Below, piece by piece: positions 50,701-59,662 of a DNA stretch of 64,000 bases. A program made the translations under genes and the position numbers. Location: the NCBI GenBank assembly GCA_001692895.1, contig KV748186.1, positions 735,785 to 799,784 on the forward strand, given 5' to 3'. Below the pieces are notes generated by a model. It made no database searches. It saw nothing but the letters and a program-made list of their open reading frames with translations, and had not been told where the DNA came from. Position 1 is the stretch's first letter, and each line of letters opens with the position of its first letter. The DNA is from Cenococcum geophilum 1.58 (taxonomy: Eukaryota > Ascomycota > Dothideomycetes > Gloniales > Gloniaceae).

Positions 50701-51392
50701 AATAATCGCGTCCTAGACTTTAGCCTTAAGTCCTTACTTATACTGTGCTATAAGCGCCCTATTATTCTACTCTACTTATATTGCTAATATTTAAAACTGT
50801 ATTATATACTTAATTGCTAAGGTTCGCTACGTAATGTCTTAGAGTTTTCTTTTTACCGTAGTTACTACCTCCAGGTCTCTAAATATCTATATTAGTCGTT
50901 CCGTAAATCCTTCCTAGCTTAAGAATATAAACCATACGTCCTAATTAGTAGTCGTTATTCCATTTGCTTGTATTTCCGTAAGGTAAGACTTAAACTACTT
51001 AAGTACTCTTCCTAACAGGAATAGTCCCGCATACGCTATTCAATCTATAGGTGTTAGTAGCTTCGCCCCTTCTTATATAACCTTAAAGTGTATTTACGTA
51101 AGAAATCCTTTAAGTTTTAACCTTCCCCCTAAGTACCTTTCGATTAATAGTAGCTTAATCTTTACTATCCCTATCCTATTAATCTTATTTTCCAATATTA
51201 TATTATTTTCTATTAACTAGTTAACTATCTCTTATAATTATCCGACTGTTATAGGTTGCTATAAGTTAGTGTCTGCTATACTAGTGTCGTTACCTAATCT
51301 CAAAGTAGTTGCCGCCGTCGATAGCGTCATAGCTAGTGCTTTTAGTGGCATATTATTTGACTTTGTTAATACTATAACCTTAGTAGTAAATG
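44725..51392 (-). pseudogene. Chromovirus B gag-pol, degenerate
   Basis: Reverse complement of the element A coding region, with similar length and motifs and independent RIP changes. The chromodomain end lies near 45.0-45.2 kb, integrase near 45.6-46.2 kb, RT near 47.1-47.7 kb and gag toward 51.3 kb. The RT region retains the same order of motifs as A. One N lies at about 48044. Stops are frequent and no protein can be made. Confidence 0.87.
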
Positions 51393-51813
51393 TATAACGA
51401 AGCCTTATAGTAGAAACTACGGTGGACTTATTAATAGGCTAGGTATATAGGTAAATAAGAAGTCAATAATATAATAATAACTAGTGGAGTGGTTGCCTAA
51501 CAGATTAACTCCAATTATATTCTAAGATTTATTACAAAGGAGAGAACTATCTAGGTAGGGACTATAGTCCTTTAAATACACAACCGTACTCCTAAGAAAT
51601 CCCCTTAGTACGTAAGGTACGTATACTCTGTTTACTCTATTATAGATCCTATGGATTATACAGATTATATAGATAACGTTATATAACCTTGGTTACCATT
51701 CCTCGTCATATAGCTCTATTGGCTCCATCCTAAACCGTGCCTAAATTAACTAACTAGCTTCTTCCAACTCCTTTCCAAGTAGTCGTAATATCGTACTTAA
51801 AGCGTCCGTAATA
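51393..51813 (-). repeat. 5' LTR of chromovirus B (421 bp)
   Basis: Plus-strand ends TATAACGAAGCC (TG changed to TA) and GTCCGTAATA (CA changed to TA), followed by the target duplicate TAAGG. Same length as its partner at 29364. Confidence 0.92.
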
Positions 51814-51818
51814 TAAGG

Positions 51819-52589
51819 CTTAGGGGAACCACTAGGACTTTAACTAGGTAATCTTTATAAAGCACTTTTATACTAATATATTCTTCTAGCCTATTCCCTA
51901 CCCTAATAGCTTATTCCTTTACCTATTAATCTCTTAAGGTAACTCTAATATCTCCGCTCCTAAGGTATTAGACTATAATAGCGTTATAAACCTCTTTATA
52001 AATCTTTGTAAGGACTTCTATTTCTAATTATCCCCTAAGCCCCTCTGCTTTTTCTATATTTAGTTATATTATAATTATATACCCAGATATTATCTTTAGG
52101 GGGGTAGGTTCCCTATACTGTAAATATATAGCTATAGTGGCCTAGGTGCAGTTTGCCGGTAAGGAAGGGTTTTATTTATTTTTAATTTTACTTAACCGTT
52201 AGAGGATTTAATTAAGGGTTTGCTAGAGGGGCGCCTAAGGTTCGCTAAACTGGCGGAGCCATTCTACTAGCTATATTAGTTTATTATAGCTAATAGTTAC
52301 TTCCCTATAACTATGGATACTAAATACGTCTAATAGGCTTTATATTTTATTAGATGCCTTTTTAATAGAGGTCTTTCCGCTTTATAGTGTGGTATTTGCC
52401 CGTTCTTATTATGGAGGGCTATTACTAGGCGTAGTTCTGGTAGACGCGCGCGAGTATAAACCACCATTATTTAACGTGTGCCTCCCCTGCGATGTATATA
52501 TCTTAGGGGGATTCTCTAGGTGTTTTCTAGGGTTCTTTTAGTTAGTTTTAGTCTTTTTAGGCCGGGTGCGGCAAGAGCTCCCTTTAAAT
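51819..52589 (-). pseudogene. LINE G 5' portion (presumed ORF1 region)
   Basis: Lies between the B target duplicate and the second copy of the LINE's own 12-bp duplicate, so by position it is the 5' end of LINE G. No zinc knuckle or other motif was recognised. Composition near 52.1-52.6 kb is somewhat richer in GC. Confidence 0.6.
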
Positions 52590-52601
52590 AATTTATATAT
52601 A

Positions 52602-54725
52602 TTAAGCCTTCGTTATAATCACCTCCCTAAAATGTTTTATAGGACCGTTCTGCTCTAGTATACTTAGAGCTAAGTACTCTACCGTAATACCTTTTTCGGT
52701 AGTTTGGTTATTAAATTTACCTCTAAGCGATAACTTATTATTAATATAAATAATAATAACTTTAAAGCCGTAGCGTTGCTTAACTACATTATAATATTTA
52801 ATAATTACTTAAGTGGTTAATAACTTCTATATAAATATCTTAACCTTATTTATTTAAACTAAATTGTTAAGGAAATAGATTGCGTACTTATGTCCGTTAT
52901 AGGCTTTAATTCCCTAAATTAAATCTATATATATATAGAAGAAAGGCCTTATCGCCTTATTTATAGGTGTCCTTCTTAATATAATCTTATAAGCTTTGCT
53001 AGCTATATAAGTCTTATATTTAATTATTATAGGGCCTTATAGAATCGCCTCAGTTACTTCCTTAGGTAGTTACTTAATTATAGCACTTCTTATATATCCG
53101 AGTTAACTATACTAAAGCTATCCGTCTACCTTTTAATTTAGTAAAGGTTCTATTAATTTAACTATAAAGGACGCGTCCTCCGTCCTTAGCTTTAATTCGT
53201 TATATTTAAGGGTTATCTAACCGTAGTAATATCCGTAATATATAAACTTTTTACTACTATAACGGTAGAGGTAGTTCCCTTTATTATACTAAAAAATACT
53301 CTTATTATTAAGTCTGTAATTATAAACTAGATTTATATAAAATCCTAGTATATATACAGCCTTAATAAGATAGATCTTTTACTTTCCTAATAGGGTAATA
53401 AGTGTGACTTTAGCTATTCTAAAGCCTTTAATATTTTCTATACCCAATTCTATATATAACTGCTTACTAGCTAGTTAAATATTACCTATAAATCTCACTT
53501 TATTATTAATAATATATAAGGTTATTATAGGGTCTAAAATTACGCTATTATAGAAAGCGTAATTTAATGTAATATAAGCTCCTGCTTAATATACTATAAA
53601 GCTTCCGTATAGTTTACTAGGTAAGCTCTTTTACTTTATATTTTCTATATTCTCTAGCTTTTTATTAGATAAGGCTTAGCTCCTTAATTAGTTAATTAAG
53701 GCCTTAAATTTAGGTAAAGCCTTAGTAAGCTTCTGCTCTACTAACTATATTTTTAAATTATTTGGTTTTTAACCTAATGGTTAAATTAACTTAATAAGGT
53801 AGAAGCATTTTCTTTATAGGTATAGTAATCCGTATAGGCACGGCTTTATCTATTCCTTTTTATCTATCCTTTTTAAAGAATTAGCTTCCGGTTTAGTTTC
53901 TAATTTATTTTTTAATTTAGGCTTATTAATTGGCTTTCCTTTAAAGCTAGCTACGTAGGAGCTATACTAGCTCCTTGCCTTTTAAGCTAAGTCCAATTAA
54001 CGATAATTTTAATAGACCTTAATAATAACTTAAAGGGTAGGTAGCTTTTCCTTCTTCCTCTTAAGGTTCTATAATTCGTTTTTTTAGTATTCTAACTATT
54101 CTAATAAGGTAGATTTAATGGTATACATAGAGTCCTTAACTAGTTAATCGCTATTTACCTTAAATAGTTTAACCTTCTTGCAATTATTATATACCTTCTC
54201 CTACTTGCGGAGCCACTTCTTAACATTTTAACTCTTTAGGGCTTTCTTTATTTTTAAATATTAGGTAGCTAGATTAACCTTCTAAGCGTTATTAGTTAGA
54301 GTAACTGCCTTCTTAAGTAATATAAGGATATTATAGACGGTATTTCCTTTAAAGGTGTAGTTAATATAGTTATAAGATATAGTGCTAATAATATAGGTGC
54401 GTAGAGACTTAAGGGCTGCTTCCTTTTTCTTATATCGCTTGTAAATATAATTATACTATTTTCACAAAGCTTAAAGCTCTTCCTTTTTACCTTTATTAAG
54501 GGCTAAGAATATAGTCTTCTAAGGATTAATAATTAATAGTAATAGCTCTAACGGTGCTCTATATCTAGGTAGATTATTTTTCTTAATATCCGGATCGATG
54601 TACTTCTATATATTTTTACCGTCGGCTTTATACTTAACGACACCAATCTATTGGTCCCAATTATTTAGGCCTGCTAGGATTATAGTGTGCGTTGTAATAA
54701 GGGTTTCGGATTATTGAGAGGACAT
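52602..54725 (-). pseudogene. Copia H gag, protease and start of integrase
   Basis: The minus-strand ATG at 54725-54723 opens gag (MSSQ.SETLITTHTII), followed by LNNWDQ.IGVVKYKADGKNI.KYIDPD, the tryptophan and DPD pattern of Copia gag. A degraded zinc knuckle lies near 53.25 kb, and integrase reads GITVEYLALSILEQNGPIKHFREVIITKA up to the LINE insertion near 52.6 kb (canonical YTPEQNG). Gag near the LTR has fewer changes than pol, matching the drop in RIP at this edge. Confidence 0.83.
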
Positions 54726-54798
54726 TTTAAGGCCTCTACTGTTCAGTTGACGATAGGGTAATCAGGGTTTTAAATCAAAGATGATGCAGTAGATCCAA

Positions 54799-54807
54799 GC
54801 TCATAAC
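54799..54807 (-). other. Copia H primer-binding site (initiator tRNA anticodon-arm type)
   Basis: The 9 bp directly inside the 5' LTR read GCTCATAAC on the plus strand. They match the anticodon-arm sequence (GGGCTCATAACCC, CAT anticodon) of eukaryotic initiator tRNA-Met. Half-tRNA priming is established for Drosophila copia. The same site is at 62283-62291 in the gag-only element. Confidence 0.65.
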
Positions 54808-55057
54808 TGTCGGACGAACAAGTCACTGAGAAGAACTCTGTCTATTGAATGTGGCTCTAGAGCCTCTATAAATACATAAGAAAAAGGGTAGTAGACTAAT
54901 TTGGTTACCGTGTCAGAGACCGAGTCGTTGACCGAGTCGTTGACCGAGTCGTTGACCAAGTCGTTGACCGAGTCGCTGACCGAGACAGTAGTAAGACATA
55001 CGAGAACAGGGTGGTGAGTCATAAAGTGGTACCTGAGAGTGACCTCAACGGTCGACA
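54808..55057 (-). repeat. 5' LTR of Copia H, nearly free of RIP
   Basis: Ends TGTCGGACGAAC and GGTCGACA (TGTCG/CGACA inverted ends), followed by target duplicate GAAGC. It contains five 12-bp tandem units (ACCGAGTCGTTG-like) at about 54917-54985. A TATAAATA box at about 54867 reads on the plus strand, though transcription of the element is on the minus strand. Confidence 0.92.
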
Positions 55058-55159
55058 GAAGCGCTGTATTAGGGGTCGAAGTACGACGTCGAAGGCGATA
55101 CAACTGTCGTCCACCGGTGAGGCTGTACAGTCCTTACAAAACGCGCCCATAATCTCTTA

Positions 55160-55588
55160 GGGCCTGTTTGGTTCGTCGGTTGGAGGCGAGATGGAGGCGT
55201 CATCTCAACGGGCTGATATCGAATTGACGCTCCCGTTTGGTTCCTCTAGCTTCATTTCTTGCTCTGATCGCTCCAGCTGAGCTTCATCTCGGCAGGCGCG
55301 CCTANNCCCCTGCNATTGCCTAAATAGGCTNTTNGTGCGGCTGAAAAACGTCAGTTTGAAAAATATAGGGGGAGACCACAATTTGAATGAACTGGAGCCT
55401 CCATTTCGTGACGCTAGTGAGCGCGCCCATCTAGAGCCTCTACTGCCACTTTCTGCCAAGACGTTGACGTGGTGGTTTTGAGGCCTTTGATCAATTAGAC
55501 GCGGCAGAAGATTTTACACTAAAACGCGCCAAAAGCTACGACCACCTCAATTTAGAAACTGATACCTCCAGTGGAACCAAACAGGCCC
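55160..55588. mobile_element. PIF/Harbinger-like MITE (429 bp)
   Basis: Perfect 15-bp terminal inverted repeats GGGCCTGTTTGGTTC at both ends, flanked by TTA duplicates (55157-55159 and 55589-55591). A three-base TTA/TWA target and GGGC-type ends are the marks of PIF/Harbinger elements. There is no transposase frame; the antisense 84-residue frame includes Ns and is not convincing. Composition is normal, with CA retained, so the element has not been RIP-mutated. Confidence 0.83.
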
Positions 55589-55626
55589 TTAGACTCTCGG
55601 AGAGGAACCCACCTCGGCGCTCTGTA

Positions 55627-55751
55627 CGGTGGTGCATGCCCAAAGTTATGTTACACCGCCCTCGCTCTTAGTGATTATTTTGTATGGGCAGAATGATTTG
55701 GTTGGTGGCAGAATAAAGGCGGTATAACATAACTTTGGGCATGCACCACCG
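55627..55751. mobile_element. TA-target MITE (125 bp, Tc1/mariner-like)
   Basis: Terminal inverted repeats of about 35 bp starting CGGTGGTGCATGCCC, with only one or two mismatches near the inner end (TTACACC versus TTATACC), flanked by TA on each side (55625-55626 and 55752-55753). No coding capacity. TA duplication suggests mobilisation by a Tc1/mariner-type transposase. Confidence 0.8.
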
Positions 55752-56229
55752 TAATTGGCTGCTAAAGCTAGCGCAAGCACTAACGCCTGCGGCGTAGTTA
55801 TATTAGCTGCGGCGCCAGTCGCTAATTGGCTTAGGTGTGGCGGTGCCAGCCGCTTATTGGCTCAGGAGTTTGCAGGAGGTAAGGTGGATTTTCTCTTCGA
55901 AGGTCTGAGTCAACTGAGATAAAGGATGTCGAGAGCAACAAGCGAGCTCCGTCGCGAGCAGTGTCGCGAACATGCCATGTGTGTCTTCAGTTGGAGGTGA
56001 TGCGTAAATGCTCAGCCACAGTGTAAGTGTTCAACCGCTGACGTAGCTACGGTGTGGGGGGCGGTTGGCTGTGGCTGTCGTCAGTTGGCAACGGTTGTCG
56101 CGAAGCTCCCGCTCGTGAATTTGCACTTATATCCAGCGACGCGCCCAGGCATCTCTCACCTCTACCTCACACAAACTCTCCTCGATATCCACCAGTTCGC
56201 CAAAGGTTTCGCATTCACCGTGGCTGTTC
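55752..56229. other. Intergenic spacer with short GC-rich repeats
   Basis: Contains two related units near 55810-55860 (GCGGCGCCAGTCGCTAATTGG and GCGGTGCCAGCCGCTTATTGG). Otherwise gene-like in composition. It may include 5' exons or promoter of the zinc-finger gene, but no splice-linked exon could be assigned. Confidence 0.5.
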
Positions 56230-57220
56230 TTGGACCTGTCGGTATGGGTGCGCTGTCGCTTGATCAAACGAGACGCGGTGGTCCGGAAGGCCAAGGCCAG
56301 GCCGTCTCCACAACGTCACCATCTTGTCAGCACTGTCTGGGGCACGGGCAACTCTCTTGGGAAGTTCATTAGGCAATACGGGTTACAAGAGGAGTCCACA
56401 CGAACTCATGGAGGATTCCAAAGCGATGAAGCGGTTGGCCCGACGTCCTCGAGTCGGGAGAAGGAATCTTTCGTCCGTGGCGAAGGCAGCGGGCGTCCCC
56501 CTGACAAGGACTCTGACCTGCGTCCGGGTGGCAGAAGTGCAGAGGCCAAGAAGCGTGAAACAAGGGCATTTGCTTGTTGGTTTCCAAAGCGATTTTCTCA
56601 CCGCGATTTCGTGTGCGAGAAGAGGCTGGAAAGACTTTGCGCGTCTGCGGTAAGTACATGCCTGCAATACGCGATTCGGAAGCCCACTGACTAATATCCT
56701 GACAGCAATCATCTAGCCCCAGTACATAAATCATACGCCTGTATAACGTGCGACGCCGTTCTCAGCTCCCGCTCCGAGATGGAGCTTCATTCTGATCAAG
56801 ATGGGCACTGCACACACTGCCATAATTCACTCGATGCCATCGAGGACAGGAATACACATCAATGCAGTATGACACGCTCAACACGCACAGATGCCGAAAA
56901 GTGGAAATCAATCTACCAGATTCTGTTTCCTGGGGATCCTGTTCCAGAGCCTTGTATGATTCTGTCGTTTGTCGCTTTGCGTGCGTTTGCTAACAGCGCT
57001 TTTAGTCGTCGATGATGAAGCTTTTGACCCTGGAGGCTCAGACGATGCTGTTGCATTATGTGGCAGTAGCGATGATGCGGTCCTTGATGCTCAGGCATCT
57101 AGCGAACCACCCATCTTACAAATGAATTCTATTTGGTCAGGCGAGGAGGGTCCATCGCCATCTGAGATAGCCGGCCTGGAGATTGGTATGATTGAACGTA
57201 TGAAGATAGACCATAATTGA
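56230..57220 (+). pseudogene. C2H2 zinc-finger protein gene, two introns, apparent frameshift
   Basis: Exon 1 (from the ATG at 56230, possibly later) reads KKRETRAFACWFPKRFSHRD in one frame. The continuing SCARRGWKDFARLRNHL of this fungal C2H2 family then appears in the next frame, so a 1-base insertion or 2-base deletion lies near 56600-56615. Intron 1 is 56650-56705 (GTAAGT, CTGACTAAT branch, ACAG). Exon 2, 56706-56953, gives NHLAPVHKSYACITCDAVLSSRSEMELH..GHCTHC and the family's KWKSIYQILFPGD motif. Intron 2 is 56954-57005 (GTATGA, GCTAAC, TTAG). Exon 3 is acidic and ends at TGA 57218-57220. The family's function is unknown; nuclear DNA binding is only a guess. A sequencing error could mimic the break. 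Confidence 0.7.
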
Positions 57221-57624
57221 ATGAACGAACTAAGTCTTGACCAATCTGATGATGAGGAAGAAAACCACGTCCCTTTTTGGTGCCCGGCCATCTGTAACGG
57301 TAACCATTCCCATTATTTCGGCGTGAACCCTAACATGGCCGTGCTATGGGCAGCAGTTCAAACGGAATTGCTGACGTACAGAAAGTTAAAAGAGGGCGAT
57401 CCGTGGATATCAGAGCACTCAACATGAAGGACTTGCTTGAGGGCTTATGTGCAGGTGAAGGAATAAGGGTCGGACTTGTGGAAAAAGAGTTTATGAACCA
57501 TTTCTGCTACTGTGGTAGATTTGAAGGAAAGCATGACATTTGGAGTCATCCAGTAGTGGGTGATGCGTGCAAAGAGTACTTTGCGAACCTCGACTGCAAC
57601 GTACCTTGCCGAGACTCTTACTGA
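57221..57624 (+). pseudogene. Open frames downstream of the zinc-finger gene, product unknown
   Basis: The frame of exon 3 stays open for 68 codons after its TGA (57221-57427, acidic start NELSLDQSDDEEENH, then FWCPAICNGNHSHYFGVNP). An overlapping frame (57346-57624) continues with MKDLLEGLCAGEG...FMNHFCYCGRFEGKHDIWSHPVVG. Cys and His residues are frequent. These may be the real C-terminal part of the zinc-finger protein cut by a nonsense change and a frameshift, or an unrelated small gene. Neither was recognised. Confidence 0.35.
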
Positions 57625-58489
57625 AACATTGCCAAACTATTACTGAAACGTTGGCGGACTCTTAAATTCAGTTAGCTCTCATACGGATTTTGTTAAAAAG
57701 ACGCACAGGTTCTTTTTACTGCAGTGCGCATTCAGGTATAGATTACTGTTTCAGCCTGTCTATATCTCTGCGTTGACCGTCCTTGACCTTTGTGTTGACC
57801 GAGCGCCGATCACTGATCGTCTTCTACTAGATTGAGACCAGATTAGGGGGGTGTCTTGGCCTTGTATATATATTCATTCTTCTTCGTAGATCAAGTGAGA
57901 AGCTATCTCGAACCGAGAACGCCTAAGTTCTGCTTCTCAGAGATGATACAATCAAGACGAGCAAGAACTTGAAGAGATCATTGTTTCAGTGTCATCTTCC
58001 TCACGCCCCCTTCGACGTCCTTTTGATGTCCTTTGACGTCCTCCAATCCCCGGACACTTCGTTTTCGCCTATTTTCTTCAGTTGTGCTCAAATTAGGGCT
58101 AGAGTCATCTATCCGATGCGCTTCCGCTATTGTTAGGTTTTGAGGCTTACTTACAAAGCGGCATCGCCGATAGATCAAGCCACCTAATCAAACATTGAAA
58201 CACATTAGGGCTATTCCACAACAGCACTCCCGTCTGATTTCAACCTAGTTGATTCCCCTCATCCCACTATTATTTTCCCAATGTGGGATTTCCAAAAAGA
58301 CTGAAACCAGAACACGAGAAATATTCCTGCAATTAAGGCATGNCGCGAGGGTCAACCCCAGCCCCCAGATCCATGGCATCGTATAATCACCACAATTTCT
58401 CAGCAAAAGCTCTGCAAACCACCACGGGCCTACTGACCGGATCAGCGGGAGATGCGCGCTAAGGATTCTATATCTTGAGCTTTAATTCT
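57625..58489. other. Intergenic; possible LTR-like remnant at the left
   Basis: From 57622 (TGAAAC) to 57988 (GTTTCA) the sequence resembles a degenerate LTR with a TATATATATTC box at about 57866, but no target duplication or partner is present. The remainder to 58489 shows no convincing gene; one N is at 58343. Confidence 0.4.
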
Positions 58490-58642
58490 CTACATAACCT
58501 TTTCTCTCTATTTCGAGCTCTCTGCTTCACTCTTTTACTCGAGATTTCACATATATATTTTTTTCGCCTAGACGGCGTCCATTCATTCTCTTAGACATTC
58601 AATTCTAGATTTGTAGAAGTTATCCCTTTGTTCTGATTAGCA
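58490..58642 (+). promoter_or_regulatory. Pyrimidine-rich promoter of the AA14-like gene
   Basis: Long CT-rich runs (TTTTCTCTCTATTTCG, CTCTTTTACTC) and a TATATATTTTTT box at about 58551-58562, roughly 80-90 bp before the first ATG at 58643. This layout is common in filamentous fungal promoters. Confidence 0.5.
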
Positions 58643-58711
58643 ATGCTTCAACAAACCTTCCTCACTCTTGCTCTAGCAGCTCTCAGCAATGCCCACACCG
58701 TGGCATGCTGA
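58643..58711 (+). CDS. Upstream ORF 1: 22-residue signal-peptide duplicate
   Basis: [22 protein letters not shown] then TGA, created by the tandem repeat. If translated, it would be a secretion signal followed by a five-residue HTVAC tail. It precedes the main start in the same frame with an identical context (TTAGCAATGC), so scanning ribosomes should meet it first. There is no evidence that it is expressed. Confidence 0.5.
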   Translation: MLQQTFLTLALAALSNAHTVAC

Positions 58712-58717
58712 TTAGCA

Positions 58718-58786
58718 ATGCTTCAACAAACCTTCCTCACTCTTGCTCTAGCAGCTCTCAGCAATGCCCACACCGTGGCATGCTGA
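58718..58786 (+). CDS. Upstream ORF 2: identical 22-residue peptide
   Basis: The second repeat copy encodes the same 22 residues as the first and ends at TGA 58784-58786, six bases before the ATG of the main gene at 58793. That gap is very short for reinitiation. Confidence 0.5.
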   Translation: MLQQTFLTLALAALSNAHTVAC

Positions 58787-58792
58787 TTAGCA

Positions 58793-59662
58793 ATGCTTCA
58801 ACAAACCTTCCTCACTCTTGCTCTAGCAGCTCTCAGCAATGCCCACACCGTGGCATGGGTGAAGGGAATGTACTGCCTTGGCGGTAACAATACGGCAGTC
58901 GACGACAGCAACACCAACCTCGCCGTCAACCCGCTCTACAACCTCACGCAATCGGACTGGTGGTTCCAGCACGGCCGCGGCTGTGATGCCGCTCCCCCGG
59001 CTACAGGAGACATCCTGAACCTGCCAGCCGGCGGGACCTTCACCGTCGAGCTCGCACACAACCGTGCCCAAACCACCCTCTCCTACGGCGGTCAATATGC
59101 CTCAGAGTGGCCGGACGGCAATACGCACCCGGAAGACTGGTCCGGCCCCGGCAGCCCGCCCGACTGCATCCAAGACGACGGCGCCATGCACACGAACAAC
59201 CAGAGCATGGCCGCCGGCACCGCGTTCGCCATTAGCTACACGCCGGACCTGAACTCGGTCACGATGGAGAATCTGGTCGTCTTTACCACGCTGTCGCACA
59301 CGCCGTGGAAGCGCCTCGCTACCTACTCCGTCCCCGCCGCCCTGCCCGCCTGCCCGCCCGGCGGCTGCCACTGCGCCTGGCTATGGGTTCCCAACGGCTG
59401 CGGCCAGCCGAACATGTACATGGCGGGCTACCGCTGCAACGTCACGGGCGCGACGGGCACCGCCCCGCTCGCGAAGGCCCAGCCGCCCGTCTACTGCGGC
59501 GACGACAGCTCCAAGTGCGTCAAAGGCGCCAAGCAGATGATCGCGTGGAATCAGCTCACCGGCAACAATATCCAAACTGGGCCGGGCCAGAGCCCTGCAT
59601 ATGGTGCTAACTGTGGGTGGTCGGGTGGCGCGCAGAATGATATTTTCCAGAGCGTCAGCTAG
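58793..59662 (+). CDS. AA14-like lytic polysaccharide monooxygenase, secreted
   Basis: 289 residues, single exon. Residues 1-17 form a signal peptide ([11 protein letters not shown]), leaving His18 as the new N-terminus, the first ligand of the copper histidine brace; His133 (AMHTNNQS) is the likely second. AA14 family landmarks follow: SDWWFQ (about 54-59), [14 protein letters not shown] (about 190-205), NMYMAGYRC with candidate axial Tyr, [14 protein letters not shown], and the terminal GAQNDIF. Several N-glycosylation sequons are visible. Characterised AA14 enzymes oxidise xylan coating cellulose; the substrate here is inferred. The start is chosen in the third repeat copy. The TAG at 59660 probably truncates a longer protein. 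GC is high compared with the upstream block. Confidence 0.83.
   Translation: MLQQTFLTLALAALSNAHTVAWVKGMYCLGGNNTAVDDSNTNLAVNPLYNLTQSDWWFQHGRGCDAAPPATGDILNLPAGGTFTVELAHNRAQTTLSYGGQYASEWPDGNTHPEDWSGPGSPPDCIQDDGAMHTNNQSMAAGTAFAISYTPDLNSVTMENLVVFTTLSHTPWKRLATYSVPAALPACPPGGCHCAWLWVPNGCGQPNMYMAGYRCNVTGATGTAPLAKAQPPVYCGDDSSKCVKGAKQMIAWNQLTGNNIQTGPGQSPAYGANCGWSGGAQNDIFQSVS

Larger units (their letters stand above)
29364..51813 (-). mobile_element. Chromovirus B, sister of A, interrupted by a 14.8-kb insertion complex
   Basis: 421-bp LTRs at 29364-29784 and 51393-51813 match those of element A in reverse orientation. TAAGG is present at 29359-29363 and 51814-51818. Internal sequence at 44725-51392 (about 6.67 kb) matches A from its 5' LTR to about 18824, and 29785-29898 matches A 19235-19122. 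The intervening 14.8 kb is foreign, and about 0.3 kb of B is missing there. Excluding the insert B is 7624 bp, against 7918 bp for A. Confidence 0.93.
24581..52589 (-). mobile_element. Tad-like non-LTR retrotransposon (LINE) G, split by chromovirus B
   Basis: Inserted in the integrase of Copia H with a 12-bp target duplication (AATTTATATATA at 24569-24580 and 52590-52601). Its 3' end is at 24581, starting with an AAT-repeat tail. It is interrupted by chromovirus B between 29363 and 51819 (TAAGG duplication). Without B it is 5554 bp. Endonuclease and RT motifs are on the minus strand. The 51819-52589 piece is the 5' end, presumably ORF1, without recognisable motifs. Confidence 0.87.
1..54700. 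other. RIP-mutated, AT-rich transposon block
   Basis: Almost the whole interval is dominated by TpA with very little CpA or TpG, whereas CpG-containing words survive. That is the footprint of fungal repeat-induced point mutation (C to T at CpA on either strand). Coding frames of retroelements can still be read, but Gln and Arg codons have become stops and catalytic Asp codons have become Asn. No host gene was recognised. The density of the signature falls sharply near 54.7 kb. No index was calculated; this is a reading judgement. Confidence 0.93.
21692..55057 (-). mobile_element. Copia H, outermost element of the nest, split by a 28-kb insertion
   Basis: Two 250-bp LTRs (21692-21941 and 54808-55057) are each flanked externally by GAAGC (21687-21691 and 55058-55062). 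The internal Copia sequence resumes precisely across the LINE G insertion: integrase reads up to an AATTTATATATA at 52590-52601 and continues from the same 12 bp at 24569-24580. Without the insertion the element is 5346 bp, normal for Ty1/Copia. Gag lies at the right and RNase H at the left, so transcription was on the minus strand. Confidence 0.93.
58633..58857 (+). repeat. Exact 75-bp tandem triplication covering the signal peptide
   Basis: Three back-to-back copies of a 75-bp unit beginning CTGATTAGCAATG and ending CACACCGTGGCATG start at 58633, 58708 and 58783. No differences between copies were seen. The unit carries the start codon and the codons for residues 1-21 of the oxygenase. The period is a multiple of three, but a TGA at the junction closes the first two copies. 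Confidence 0.95.

Noticed and set aside
57622..57988. Solo LTR with TGAAAC...GTTTCA ends
   Set aside because: No target duplication (CTTAC versus GTGTC) and no partner sequence; kept only as a possible remnant.
58705..58887. 60-residue frame with two copies of a Ser/Cys-rich peptide
   Set aside because: Out-of-frame reading of the 75-bp tandem repeat; the signal-peptide frame explains the DNA.
59064..59610. Several Arg/Pro/Ala-rich frames on both strands inside the oxygenase gene
   Set aside because: Shadows of a GC-rich coding region; only the frame from 58793 has family motifs and a signal peptide.
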